Shown piece after piece: positions 35,803-44,639 of a DNA stretch of 64,000 nucleotides (within the stretch, counting starts at the first letter, position 1; every line of letters begins with the position of its first letter). The translations under genes and the position numbers were made by a program. The stretch lies in contig JAPPFD010000037.1 in NCBI GenBank assembly GCA_028823995.1, forward strand, positions 1-64,000, in the 5' to 3' direction. The notes beneath the pieces were generated by a model, which was given only the letters and a program-made list of their open reading frames with translations, was not told where the DNA came from and searched no databases. This stretch comes from a bacterium (GTDB taxonomy: Bacteria > Actinomycetota > Acidimicrobiia > Spongiisociales > ZC4RG35).

Positions 35803-36728
35803 TGCCCTCCCAGGCGTCAACGGTTCTTGCTCCTACTCCCTTAGTCCGATTGGAGGCGCTTTCCCCTCCGGGGGTTGACGTCTACGCCAAGCTGGAGTGG
35901 TTCCTGCCCACCGGTTCCCTGAAGGACCGCGTGGCGGTGGCAATGATGGAGAAGGCTCGGGCCGAGGGCCGGTTTTTGCCTGGCACAAGGCTCCTGGAAC
36001 CATCGTCGGGGAACACGGGAATCGCCATGGCCCGGCTGGCCATGCTGTGGGGCGTCCCGCTCACGGTGGTGATGCCTGAGGGCTCCAGCATCGAGCGGAT
36101 CGAGATAATGAAGACGTTCGGAACCGAGGTCATCTTCTCTCCGCAGTCAGAGGGCGCGAACGGGGCGGTGCGCATGGCCGAGCGGATAGCCGCAACCGGT
36201 GACTACCTGATGTTGCACCAGTACGCCAATCCGGCCAATGTCGAAGCGCATTATGCGGGAACCGGTCGGGAGATCGTCACCCAACTCGACAGGGTGGATG
36301 CTCTGGTCGCCGGGCTGGGGACCGGCGGGACTCTGATGGGCGCCGGCGCGGCGGTCCGAGAGTCCTTCCCGCGAGCGCAGGTAGTGGCCGCCGAGCCTCC
36401 GGTGGGAGAACTCATCACGGGCCTCCGCTCCATGGAGGCGGGCTACATCCCTCCCATTTTCGACGCGGATCGCATCGACCGGCGAGTCCTGGTACGCCTT
36501 CGGTCCACCATCGAGCACACCCGCCTGCTGCTCACCGCCGAGGGATTGTTCGCCGGGCCTTCCTGCGGGGCGGCGTTGGCGGTTGCGCTGCGGGTGGCGA
36601 GGGAGATGCGCTCGGGGACGGTGGTGACCATCTTCCCCGACGCCGGGTGGAAATACCTCTCAACCGGCATCTACACCGGGCCCCTCGACCAGGCTGTGGA
36701 TAGGGCCTCCGACCAGATTCTCTGGTGA
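35802..36728 (+). CDS. cysM: Cysteine synthase CysM (CysO-dependent)
   Basis: A 308-residue PLP enzyme of the cysteine synthase family. PLP Lys is in PTGSLKDRVAVAMM, the phosphate loop in EPSSGNTGIAMARLA, and GLGTGGTLMGAGAAV and GPSCGAALAVALRVA complete the site. Together with cysO it should use O-phosphoserine and CysO-thiocarboxylate, as in mycobacteria, not sulfide and O-acetylserine. The ATG at 35802 overlaps the cysO stop by one base (TGATG). Confidence 0.92.
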   Translation: MPSQASTVLAPTPLVRLEALSPPGVDVYAKLEWFLPTGSLKDRVAVAMMEKARAEGRFLPGTRLLEPSSGNTGIAMARLAMLWGVPLTVVMPEGSSIERIEIMKTFGTEVIFSPQSEGANGAVRMAERIAATGDYLMLHQYANPANVEAHYAGTGREIVTQLDRVDALVAGLGTGGTLMGAGAAVRESFPRAQVVAAEPPVGELITGLRSMEAGYIPPIFDADRIDRRVLVRLRSTIEHTRLLLTAEGLFAGPSCGAALAVALRVAREMRSGTVVTIFPDAGWKYLSTGIYTGPLDQAVDRASDQILW

Positions 36729-36781
36729 TTGGGACGGCGACGGTCGGGGCCGAAACTCATATCTGAGATAGTCGAAGCTCC

Positions 36782-36816
36782 GGCGCAGGAACCGGTTTGG
36801 TTCGGCGCCCGGTTTT
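36782..36816 (+). terminator. Terminator between cysM and chrA
   Basis: GGCGC (36782-36786) pairs with GCGCC (36805-36809) and GAACC (36789-36793) with GGTTC (36799-36803), separated by a small internal loop, and CGGTTTT follows with four T (36813-36816). The chrA stop of the opposite strand begins at the next base. It should end the cysteine operon. Confidence 0.55.
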
Positions 36817-38043
36817 CTAGAGGGCTGCAATGAGGCCGCCTGCGGCGGCGGTTAGCAGGACGACCAGCCAGGGCGGTACCTTCCAGAACGCCAGGAGGCC
36901 GAATCCGGTCAGGGCCAGCGCCAGATCCGAAGGCCGGCGGATGGCGTTGGTCCACAACGGGTCGTAGAGGACTACTAGGAGGATCCCGATCACCGCCGCG
37001 TTGACTCCCCTCAGCGCCGCCTGGACCCCGGCGTGGGCGCGCAGGGCCGAGAAAAAGGGCAAGGTGGCCATCACCATCAGCAGGGACGGCAGGAACAGCG
37101 CCACCAAGGCCAGCGCCGCCCCGGGTATCCCGTTGGGCTCCGGAGTCATGACCGCTCCCAGGTACGAGGAGAATGTGAACACCGGCCCGGGTATGGCCTG
37201 GGCGGCGCCGTACCCGGCGATGAAGAGTTCGGGATCCACCCAGCCGGTGCCGACCACCTCCGGTTCCAGTAGGGGCAGAACCACCGGTCCGCCGCCGAAG
37301 ACCAGCGCTCCCGCTCCGTAGTAGGCGTCGGTCACCTCCACGAACTCGAGTTCGGTAACCCGGCTGGCAATAGGAAGAGCGGTAAGAAGGCCGAAGAAGA
37401 CGACGGCGGCTATCACTCCCGACTTCCGGCTGAGAGCCGGTGAGGGGCGTCGGGAGGAGTCGGCTGGGCGATCCCGGCAGAACCTCCATCCCAATAGGCC
37501 TCCCAGGACGATCACCAACACCGTGGTCGTCCTGGCGGGAGTCTGGAAAGCGATCAGGGCGACCGCAGCCGCAACCGCCATCGAACTGCGGAACGGGTCC
37601 GGCGCCAGATTGGACCACAGCTTCCACACTGCCAGGGCCACCACCGGCACGGCCACCACCACCAGACCGTGTACCCATCCCTGTGCCTGTTGGCCGATTC
37701 GGGAGGCGCCCAAACCCAGCGTGGTGAGAATGACGGCCGAAGGAAGGGTGAAACCCAACCATGCCGCCAATCCTCCCCGCAGCCCTCCCCTCACCATTCC
37801 GATCGCAAAACCCAGTTGGGAACTGGCCGCGCCGGGGAACGCCTGGGAAAGGGCTAGGAGGTCTGCGAACGTTCCCTCGTCCACCCACCTCCGTCTCTCG
37901 ACGTACTCCTCATGGAAGTAGCCGAAATGTGCAACCGGTCCTCCGAATGAGGTAAGGCCCAACCGGAGCGCAACCCAAAAGACCTCCCAGAACCTCCCTT
38001 TCCGGGACGGGGGTACGTCGGATGGGATGTTCACCAGGCTCAA
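36817..38043 (-). CDS. chrA: Chromate transporter family protein (two CHR domains)
   Basis: A 408-residue membrane protein of the CHR family. The first half starts FWVALRLGLTSFGGPVAHFGYFH and has the LSQAFPGAASSQLGFAIGM motif; the second half repeats it as FIAGYGAAQAIPGPVFTFSSYLGA, with about 12 hydrophobic segments in all. Long-form ChrA proteins export chromate or related oxyanions. There is no chrB or other resistance gene beside it, so a sulfate-like substrate or a housekeeping role is also possible. Confidence 0.88.
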   Translation of the reverse strand: MSLVNIPSDVPPSRKGRFWEVFWVALRLGLTSFGGPVAHFGYFHEEYVERRRWVDEGTFADLLALSQAFPGAASSQLGFAIGMVRGGLRGGLAAWLGFTLPSAVILTTLGLGASRIGQQAQGWVHGLVVVAVPVVALAVWKLWSNLAPDPFRSSMAVAAAVALIAFQTPARTTTVLVIVLGGLLGWRFCRDRPADSSRRPSPALSRKSGVIAAVVFFGLLTALPIASRVTELEFVEVTDAYYGAGALVFGGGPVVLPLLEPEVVGTGWVDPELFIAGYGAAQAIPGPVFTFSSYLGAVMTPEPNGIPGAALALVALFLPSLLMVMATLPFFSALRAHAGVQAALRGVNAAVIGILLVVLYDPLWTNAIRRPSDLALALTGFGLLAFWKVPPWLVVLLTAAAGGLIAAL

Positions 38044-38097
38044 AATAACAGGCCAACGGCAGCGCGATATCGAGGGGGAGTAGGGAGCAGGGTCCCC

Positions 38098-39114
38098 TCA
38101 GAACTCTCGGTTGACTACGAAACTTGCCAAGTCCAGCAGTTCCTCGGCAGGCTGCTCCTCGAGATCGGCGGCGGTTAGAGCTTGGGCGGCGCGTTGCATG
38201 CAGTCCCGGGCGGCTTCTGCGGTGGCGGAGCGCCCACCCGCCTCCTCCACGAGGGCTGCGGCCCTGGCGATGTCGCTCTCGTTGAGGTGCTCCTGGGCGT
38301 AAAGGTCGGCCAGCATCTCGCCGGCCCTGGTCCCCGAACTGAGGGCGACGGCAACCGGGATGGACTTCTTGCGCTCCCTCAGATCGTTCCCGGCGGGCTT
38401 CCCGGTGACGGCGGGTTCACCCCAGATGCCCAGCAGGTCGTCGATGGCCTGGAAGCAGAGTCCCAGTTCTCGGCCGAAACGGCGCAGCGCCTCGACGGTC
38501 TCCGGCGGTGCGTCAGCCAGGATCGCCCCCACCGCACTTGCGTGCGCCAGCAGAGCGCCCGTCTTGCGGGACACCATCTCCCAGCACTCGGTCACCCCGA
38601 CGGTGTCCTGACGGTTGAAGGACATGTCCATGTACTGGCCGGCGATCATCGCCATCGTGGCCTGGACCAGGTCGGTCGCCGCGGCGGTGCGGGCGGGCGT
38701 GGCCTCCTCGAGAAGCAACTCGAAAGCGAGTCCCATCAGCGCGTCGCCCACGATGATGGCGTCCCCCACGCCGAAGACCTTCCACACAGTCGCCCGGTGG
38801 CGCCGTTCGTCGTCGTCGTCGATGATGTCGTCATGGATCAGGGAGAAGTTGTGGACCAATTCGACGGCCACTGCGCCCGGGAGGGCTATCTCGGGCGGAG
38901 CGCCGGCCGCTCCGGCCGACAGGAGGGCCAGGGTCGGGCGTACGCCCTTGCCGTGAAGACTTTCCTCCAGCGGGGACCCGCAGGGGTCGACCCAGCCGAA
39001 GTGATAGCGCGCCGGGAGTCCCAGATCAGGTGAGAGGCGCCTGGTGGCTGCCTCCAGAGCTGGCTCGACCAGGGTGCGGGCCCACTCCAGCACTTCGGGT
39101 GTGCGACGCTTCAT
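38098..39114 (-). CDS. Polyprenyl (trans-isoprenyl) diphosphate synthase
   Basis: A 338-residue isoprenyl diphosphate synthase. The first Asp-rich motif is HDDIIDDDDERRH with NFSLI before it; the second is AIDDLLGIWGEP, with GKPAGNDLRERKKS after it. Last gene of the hpn operon, so it probably supplies farnesyl diphosphate (or a longer chain) for squalene synthesis. Product length cannot be fixed by eye; two residues before the first motif are Ser-Leu, small rather than aromatic, which permits chains longer than C15. ATG 39114 overlaps the hpnE stop by 4 nt. Confidence 0.88.
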   Translation of the reverse strand: MKRRTPEVLEWARTLVEPALEAATRRLSPDLGLPARYHFGWVDPCGSPLEESLHGKGVRPTLALLSAGAAGAPPEIALPGAVAVELVHNFSLIHDDIIDDDDERRHRATVWKVFGVGDAIIVGDALMGLAFELLLEEATPARTAAATDLVQATMAMIAGQYMDMSFNRQDTVGVTECWEMVSRKTGALLAHASAVGAILADAPPETVEALRRFGRELGLCFQAIDDLLGIWGEPAVTGKPAGNDLRERKKSIPVAVALSSGTRAGEMLADLYAQEHLNESDIARAAALVEEAGGRSATAEAARDCMQRAAQALTAADLEEQPAEELLDLASFVVNREF

Positions 39115-40499
39115 GCCTGTATCCGCGCTGCCGACCGATGGGCTGTGGGGAGGCGGGGCGGGGCGGCGGCTGCGAACCGGGCGGCCAGGCCTCCCGCTCG
39201 GATCCCGCTGCGAACCGCCCCCTCCATGGTGGCCGGCCACCCCGTGTCGCACCAAGCCCCCGCCAGGTACACACCCGGTATGGCGCACTCGGCGCCGGCG
39301 CGGAGCCGGTGGGTCCCCGGCACGCCGTTGAAGGTGGCGGTCGGCTCCCGGGTGACGATCGACTCGGTGACGGTTGCCCGAGCGGCGGCGGGAAGCAGGC
39401 GGGCCAACTCGCCGCTGAAGTGGGCAATCAGGTCCGCTGCGCTCCATCCGAGGTAGGTATCGGCCGCCGAGAGGGAGAGGGCCAGACACTGGCGGCCGTC
39501 ATCGAGGCCGGCCGCCTCGGTCCGGTCGAACACATACTCCACGTCGCTTTCGACGGCGGCGAACATTCCCAGGTCGGTGACCGGACGGTCGTACACCAGG
39601 TGCACGTTAATGATCGGCGAGACTCCGAGGTCTCCCAGCCGGTCCTGGGCGGGAAGGCTGCCGGGCGGGAGAAGAGAGCCCACCGCATCGTGGGGCACTG
39701 CCACCACCACCGAGTCTGCCTCGACCGGCGCTCCGTCGATCTGCACGGAGAGACCGCCGGAGGAGTTGGCCCGTACGCCGGTGACGCCGGCCCGAGTCCT
39801 GACCACTGCACCGGCGGACTCCAGGGCCCGTCGGGCGGCGTCGCCGTGCAGGGCCGCCAGGGGCACCCTGGACCAGCCGATGTCGGCCGCGGGGGCGTCG
39901 GTCAGCAGTCCGGTCACAAACACCTTTGCGGCGAGCTTGAGGGATGCTTGGGCGGCCGTGACGTTGACCGTGGGCAGCACCACCAGGTCCCAGAAGGTCT
40001 CTACGGCGGTCGGGTCTTGGCCGTGTTCGTATAGCCAGTCGCCGAACGCGACGTCGTCCAGCGCCGGGTCGTCGGGATCGAGACGGCGGAGAGCCCTCCC
40101 TGCTCGCAGCACCCTCAGCCGCTGGCGGAACTTCAGGTGGGGATAGGTCAGCAACGCCGGAGCCAGATGCACCGGCGCGGGACCGGCGGTGCGCCGGATG
40201 GCGCCCCGTGGCCCGCCGGGCCGGAGCACGGGAATGTCCAGTCGGCGCTGGAGGAACACGCGGTCCGCTGCGCCGATTCGCTTGAGGAATGTCCGGTAGG
40301 CGGTGCAGCAACGCAGGAACACATGCTGGCCGTTGTCGAACCAGATCCCCCGGCGCTGGAACGACCAGGTGGCGCCGCCCAGACGGGGACGCCGCTCCAG
40401 CAATGTCACGTTGGCTCCCCGGTCGACGGCTTCCACTGCCGCAGCCAAACCGGCCAATCCGCCTCCCACTACCAGGACCCGGTTCGGGCTGTCGCTCAC
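39111..40499 (-). CDS. hpnE: Hydroxysqualene dehydroxylase
   Basis: Flavoprotein that reduces hydroxysqualene to squalene in the HpnCDE route. The 462 residues begin with the FAD motif VLVVGGGLAGLAAAVEAVDRGANVTLLERRPRLGGATWSF (read in two pieces), continue FDNGQHVFLRCCTAYRTFL and end YLAGAWCDTGWPATMEGAVRSG, all usual in HpnE and the related phytoene desaturase family. The order hpnC-hpnD-hpnE confirms the call. Confidence 0.92.
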   Translation of the reverse strand: MSDSPNRVLVVGGGLAGLAAAVEAVDRGANVTLLERRPRLGGATWSFQRRGIWFDNGQHVFLRCCTAYRTFLKRIGAADRVFLQRRLDIPVLRPGGPRGAIRRTAGPAPVHLAPALLTYPHLKFRQRLRVLRAGRALRRLDPDDPALDDVAFGDWLYEHGQDPTAVETFWDLVVLPTVNVTAAQASLKLAAKVFVTGLLTDAPAADIGWSRVPLAALHGDAARRALESAGAVVRTRAGVTGVRANSSGGLSVQIDGAPVEADSVVVAVPHDAVGSLLPPGSLPAQDRLGDLGVSPIINVHLVYDRPVTDLGMFAAVESDVEYVFDRTEAAGLDDGRQCLALSLSAADTYLGWSAADLIAHFSGELARLLPAAARATVTESIVTREPTATFNGVPGTHRLRAGAECAIPGVYLAGAWCDTGWPATMEGAVRSGIRAGGLAARFAAAAPPRLPTAHRSAARIQA

Positions 40500-41368
40500 G
40501 GGCGAAGACCGGAAACGCTGCGCAAGGCCACGAGCGCCTTCTCCCGCCGAGGGAGGCTGACGCGTTCGGTGAGCGGACGGGTGGGCTGGGCGAGAATGCG
40601 ATCCAGCAACCGCCGGTAGATGCCGGCCATGGCGGCCGTGCAGGCTCTGCTTCGGTGGTCCAGGTAGCCAAGCAACACCAGGCCCCGTTCGAACCAGGCA
40701 ACCGCCTGTTCAGCGACATGCTTTATCAAAGCCCCCACCCTGTCGGGCGGGGCCCACTGGCCCGGGACTACTCCAAAGCGGTCCCGTTCCTGCTCGGGAA
40801 GGTAGATTCGTCCCATCTGGTGGTCCTCGCGGAGATCACGCAGCATGTTGGTGAGTTGCAGAGCCACCCCCAAGTCGTCCGCAAGACGCGAGGCTTCCAC
40901 GTCCGGTTGGAGGCGCCGGTTCGCCTTGGTGCCGAAAACACCCAGGGATAGGCGGCCGACCGAACCAGCCACAAGGCGGCAGTAGCGGACAGTGTCGTCC
41001 ATGGTCAGGTAAGTCTCGCCCCTTACGTCCTGCTCGCATCCCTCCACGATCTCGTGGAGCGCCCCGACGGGAATGGGGTATTGACCGGCGGCGTGGGCCA
41101 CGGCAACCAGAACCGGATCGGAGGGGTCCGAGACCCCGCCCTCCTCCAACGTTCCGATCGCCGAGTGAAGGTGTTCCAGGGCGGCGAGCTTGCGGTCCCT
41201 AGACCAGTCACCGTCGCCGACGTCGTCGATGCGCCGGGACATGGCGTACAGCGCCGCCATGGCATGGCGCTTGGGAGTTGGAAGCAGCCGGATGCCGTAG
41301 GCGAAGTTGCGAGCCTCGGCCCAGGTGATCTCCTCGCACCGCCGGTAGGCCGACTCGGGGGTGATCAT
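40496..41368 (-). CDS. hpnD: Presqualene diphosphate synthase
   Basis: A 290-residue squalene/phytoene synthase-fold enzyme, joining two farnesyl diphosphates. Asp-rich motifs are RRIDDVGDGD and ADDLGVALQLTNMLRDLREDHQMGRIYLP; FAYGIRLLPTPKRHAMAALYAMSR is the typical start. Compared with the neighbour gene it keeps both full metal motifs, as HpnD does. ATG 41368 and the hpnC stop overlap by 4 nt. Confidence 0.9.
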   Translation of the reverse strand: MITPESAYRRCEEITWAEARNFAYGIRLLPTPKRHAMAALYAMSRRIDDVGDGDWSRDRKLAALEHLHSAIGTLEEGGVSDPSDPVLVAVAHAAGQYPIPVGALHEIVEGCEQDVRGETYLTMDDTVRYCRLVAGSVGRLSLGVFGTKANRRLQPDVEASRLADDLGVALQLTNMLRDLREDHQMGRIYLPEQERDRFGVVPGQWAPPDRVGALIKHVAEQAVAWFERGLVLLGYLDHRSRACTAAMAGIYRRLLDRILAQPTRPLTERVSLPRREKALVALRSVSGLRP

Positions 41369-42324
41369 CGGGCAGGCCGTCGCCGGCGGACCACCGAGCC
41401 CAGGTACAGCGGGACTAGCCAGCGGATGAGCCGCAGGTCCCCGGCTTGGCGGTTGCCGCCCAGCACGTCGAAGCGGGCCGCCGAGATGGCGTCCAGGCCG
41501 GCCAGGCCCCCGGCCACGAATCCGGCGACGGCGAGGCGGGGGTATCCCCTCAGGGAGGCCACCAGCCACCGTCCCTCCTCGATCATTCCGCGGGTGCGCC
41601 CGACCTGGTGAGCGACCAGCCTTCGCAGCCTCTCCCCGGTCGTCGGCGCCAGCAGGTCCCCGGGAGTGCATCCGAAGCGTTCCATGTCATCGGCGGGCAT
41701 GTAGATCCGGCCTGCTCTGGCGTCCTCGCCCAGGTCCTGGAGGTGCTCCAAGACCTGAAGGCCGCTGCATACGGCGTCCGAGGCGGCGAGGCGGTCGTCC
41801 GTGGCCGCTTCGGAAACGGCCAGGACCAGATGTCCAACGGGGTTCGCCGATAGCCGGCAGTATTCCATCAATTCGTCCCAGTTTGCATAGCTCTTCTTGT
41901 GCTGATCCATCCGGTTGGCGGCCAGCAGCCGGTCGAACGGAGTGCGGGAGAGGCCGAAGGCCTCAACCGTGGGTAGTAGTGCGCGGAAAACGGGGTGGGA
42001 GGCGTTTCCGGCGAACAGCTTATCCAGTTGTTGCTCCAGCCAGTCCAGGGCGGCCAGGCGGTCACCGGGGTACTCGTCGCCCAGATTGTCGGTGAGGCGG
42101 GCATATCCGTAAATGGCTTGCAGGTGGCGGCGCAGACCGTCGGGCAGCGCTCTCAGCGCCACCGGGAAGTTCTCGTGGCCGGCTCGGGCCATGATGTCCT
42201 CGAGGTCTGTGTGCTCTCTGAGGGTCTCGGACGACGCGGGCGAGGTCTCCGGCCTGTGGGTACCTCCCTCTGGTCCCCGGTCAGTTGTTCTCTTGATGGA
42301 ACCACACCCCCGCCCAACGGGCAC
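41365..42324 (-). CDS. hpnC: Hydroxysqualene synthase
   Basis: Turns presqualene diphosphate into hydroxysqualene. The conserved part begins HENFPVALRALPDGLRRHLQAIYGYARLTDNLGDE and has LQVLEHLQDLGEDARAGRIYMP as second metal motif. The start is uncertain: GTG 42324 is used; ATG 42192 has GAGG five bases before it but begins only five residues before the conserved HENF; a TTG at 42375 opens the frame. First gene of the hpn operon and divergent from trmD. No squalene-hopene cyclase is in the window. Confidence 0.85.
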   Translation of the reverse strand: MPVGRGCGSIKRTTDRGPEGGTHRPETSPASSETLREHTDLEDIMARAGHENFPVALRALPDGLRRHLQAIYGYARLTDNLGDEYPGDRLAALDWLEQQLDKLFAGNASHPVFRALLPTVEAFGLSRTPFDRLLAANRMDQHKKSYANWDELMEYCRLSANPVGHLVLAVSEAATDDRLAASDAVCSGLQVLEHLQDLGEDARAGRIYMPADDMERFGCTPGDLLAPTTGERLRRLVAHQVGRTRGMIEEGRWLVASLRGYPRLAVAGFVAGGLAGLDAISAARFDVLGGNRQAGDLRLIRWLVPLYLGSVVRRRRPAR

Positions 42325-42412
42325 CGCGGTCGGCGTTACGGACGCGCTCTCACCAGGAAGAGCGCAAACCAACACTAGTGAGGTCAGATGTTTGGATTAA
42401 TGTTTTGGGGCA

Positions 42413-43099
42413 ATGAAGATCTCGATAATCACCATCTTCCCCGAGTACTTTCCCCAAGCCCTGGCGGTGGGGATCTTGGGGCGGGCCCTCGAGGCCGGGT
42501 TACTGGAGGTGGACCTGATCGACCTCCGGGACTACGCGGAGGGTACCCACCGGGCGGTGGACGACGCCCCTTTCGGGGGAGGCCCGGGCATGGTGATGAT
42601 GCCCGAGCCCCTCGCCAAGGCGTTGGATCCCCTCGAGGGGACCCATAGGGTGCTTTTCACACCGGTCGGCCGACGTCTTGATCAGGACATGCTGGACCGG
42701 TGGTCGGACCTCGATCACCTGACCCTGGTGTGCGGCCGCTACGAGGGGGTGGACGAGCGGATCGCCCAGCACTTCATCGACGAGGAAGTATCGGTGGGCG
42801 ACTACGTGCTGGCAGGAGGGGAGGTGGCCGCCCTCCTGGTGACCGAGGGGATAGTCCGCTTGCTGCCTGATGCGGTCGGGAATCCCTGCTCGGTGGTCTT
42901 CGAGTCGTTCCGCGAGGGGCTGCTGGAAGAGCCGGTCTACACGCGGCCTTCGGATTTCAGGGGCTGGCAGGCACCCGAGGTGCTGCTCTCCGGTGACCAT
43001 CGACGCATCGCCGCCTGGAGAACCGCCCAGCGAAGGGAGCGAACGCGGGATCGTCGGCCCGATCTACTGGAGGGAAAGTGCAATGTTGAGGAGTGGTAA
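42413..43099 (+). CDS. trmD: tRNA (guanine-N1)-methyltransferase
   Basis: Makes m1G37 in tRNAs, preventing frameshifts. The 228 residues include ISIITIFPEYF, the DDAPFGGGPGMVM motif, CGRYEGVDERIAQHFIDEEVSVGDYVLAGGE of the deep trefoil knot, and the SFREGLLEEPVYTRP segment. It heads the trmD-rplS pair as usual, but rpsP, the KH protein gene and rimM, which normally come before it, are absent; hpnC lies there instead in the opposite direction. Confidence 0.95.
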   Translation: MKISIITIFPEYFPQALAVGILGRALEAGLLEVDLIDLRDYAEGTHRAVDDAPFGGGPGMVMMPEPLAKALDPLEGTHRVLFTPVGRRLDQDMLDRWSDLDHLTLVCGRYEGVDERIAQHFIDEEVSVGDYVLAGGEVAALLVTEGIVRLLPDAVGNPCSVVFESFREGLLEEPVYTRPSDFRGWQAPEVLLSGDHRRIAAWRTAQRRERTRDRRPDLLEGKCNVEEW

Positions 43100-43102
43100 G
43101 CT

Positions 43103-43135
43103 AGGGATTAGGCGGGTGTCCGCCAATCCCTCTTT
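43103..43135 (+). terminator. Hairpin between trmD and rplS (attenuator-like)
   Basis: AGGGATT (43103-43109), a bulged A, then GGCGG pair with CCGCC and AATCCCT (43120-43131) over a GTGT loop. TCTTTAT follows. The 12-bp stem with a short T-rich tail looks like an intrinsic terminator and sits 22 nt before the L19 start, inside what should be one operon. It may lower rplS transcription, or be a leader bound by L19. Confidence 0.5.
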
Positions 43136-43156
43136 ATCAACGCCACAGGTTTGACT

Positions 43157-43501
43157 ATGAACGACATTCGGTTGCTTGAACAAGGTTTTCTCCGAGATGA
43201 CCTGCCCGATTTCCGACCCGGAGACACCGTTCGCGTCCATGTTCGGGTGATGGAGGCCGGCCGGGAGCGCATACAGGCTTTTGAGGGAGTGGTGATAGGC
43301 CGGAGCGGGGGAGGCTTACAGGAGACCTTCACCGTTCGCAAGATCAGTTTCGGGGTGGGGGTGGAGCGTATCTTCCCGGTTCACGCCCCGATTGTGAGCC
43401 GGATTGAGGTCCTTCGGAAGGGGCTGGTACGCCGGGCGAAGCTGAATTACCTGCGGGGCCGTTCGGGTAGGTCGGCCCGCATAAAAGAGAGACGCGACTG
43501 A
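43157..43501 (+). CDS. rplS: Ribosomal protein L19
   Basis: A 114-residue large-subunit protein at the 30S-50S interface. The core [29 protein letters not shown], the [19 protein letters not shown] segment and [13 protein letters not shown] at the end are standard. ATG 43157 is preferred to TTG 43151. Confidence 0.96.
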   Translation: MNDIRLLEQGFLRDDLPDFRPGDTVRVHVRVMEAGRERIQAFEGVVIGRSGGGLQETFTVRKISFGVGVERIFPVHAPIVSRIEVLRKGLVRRAKLNYLRGRSGRSARIKERRD

Positions 43502-43578
43502 CCGAAACTCAGCCTGAAGGCATCCTCCCGGTTCCCGTCACGGACCCCGAGGAGCAAGAAGCGTCTGACCCCAACGGT

Positions 43579-44184
43579 GTGCAGGCGACACCGGCTCGCC
43601 CCGGTTGGCGGTTCAAGTCGGCGGTGGCGGAGATGGCCGTGCTTTTGCTGGGGGCGGTCATCTTGGCGGTTCTCATCAAATCGCTTCTCATCCAGCCTTT
43701 CGAGATACCTTCCCAATCCATGCATCCCACGCTCCAGGTGGGAGACCGCGTGATGGTGTCCAAGGTGAGTTTTCTCTTCGGCGAGCCGGCCAGGGGAGAT
43801 GTGGTGGTCTTTTCGCCTCCTGGCCGTCCTGATCCGGACCGCAATGTGCTGGAAGTGGTGTGGCACGAGGTCCGGGAGGCCTTCGGCTGGTATGACATAT
43901 CAGAGGCCGACCTGATCAAGCGGGTGATCGCCACCGGAGGAGACCGAGTCGAGATTCGGCGAAGCGAGGTCTGGGTGAACGGTGAACTCCTGGAGGAGCC
44001 GTACCTGGGGTCTTCCACACAGCAGGATCTCACGGTTGAGGTGCCCGAGGATCACATCTTTCTGATGGGAGACCACCGGGCCAAGTCTTCTGACAGCCGG
44101 GTGTTCGGGACAGTCCACGAGGACATGGTGGTGGGCAAGGCCGTCTTTCGCATCTGGCCACTGGGCCGCATGGGCGGGATCTAG
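43579..44184 (+). CDS. lepB: Signal peptidase I
   Basis: Cuts signal peptides from exported proteins on the outer side of the membrane. One N-terminal membrane segment (AVLLLGAVILAVLIKSLLI) is followed by box B with the Ser nucleophile (EIPSQSMHPTL), box D with the general-base Lys (LIKRVIATGGD) and box E (MGDHRAKSSDSR). 201 residues from GTG 43579. The frame is open back to the rplS stop with only a CTG there, so a longer N-terminus of about 27 acidic residues cannot be excluded. Confidence 0.92.
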   Translation: MQATPARPGWRFKSAVAEMAVLLLGAVILAVLIKSLLIQPFEIPSQSMHPTLQVGDRVMVSKVSFLFGEPARGDVVVFSPPGRPDPDRNVLEVVWHEVREAFGWYDISEADLIKRVIATGGDRVEIRRSEVWVNGELLEEPYLGSSTQQDLTVEVPEDHIFLMGDHRAKSSDSRVFGTVHEDMVVGKAVFRIWPLGRMGGI

Positions 44185-44272
44185 ACAGAATCAGGCTCAA
44201 AAACCGGCGCTGGTGGAGGGGGTCAGACAGGCTTGAACCAGGGTTGTCACACCCCTGCGGCAAACCTGAGGA

Positions 44273-44635
44273 GTGGATCTCCGAGGCGACCATCCCTCCC
44301 GCCGGGGCATCGGCCTGGCAGCCGAAGAACTGGCTGCCCGTTTTCTGGAGAGCAGGGGTCATCTGGTATTAGCCCGCAATTTGAGGGTCGGTAGGGGGGA
44401 AATCGACATACTGGCCGAGATCGGCGGGGAGAGAACGGTCGTCGAAGTCAGGAGCCGGTGGGCCGCCTCTGACGCGAGGTCGCCGGACCCGTTGGACTCC
44501 TTCGACGCCGCCAAAGCGCGACAGGTGAGAAAGCTGGCGGCATCCCAGCCTGCCCGGGCGCGTCGCGTCGATCTGATCACGGTCCGATTCCATCGGGACG
44601 GGGTGGACCTGCTCTGGCTGCCCAGAGCCGGCTAG
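44273..44635 (+). CDS. UPF0102/YraN family protein
   Basis: A 120-residue predicted nuclease-like protein: GLAAEELAARFLESRGHLVLARNLRVGRGEIDILAE with the conserved E-x-D of the endonuclease-like core, then VEVRSRW and FDAAKARQVRKLA. Function unknown, though the fold is shared with Holliday-junction and restriction enzymes. It usually lies between lepB/rnhB and comM, as here. The GTG start overlaps the GAGGAG ahead of it, so the exact first codon is uncertain. Confidence 0.88.
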   Translation: MDLRGDHPSRRGIGLAAEELAARFLESRGHLVLARNLRVGRGEIDILAEIGGERTVVEVRSRWAASDARSPDPLDSFDAAKARQVRKLAASQPARARRVDLITVRFHRDGVDLLWLPRAG

Positions 44636-44639
44636 CGGG

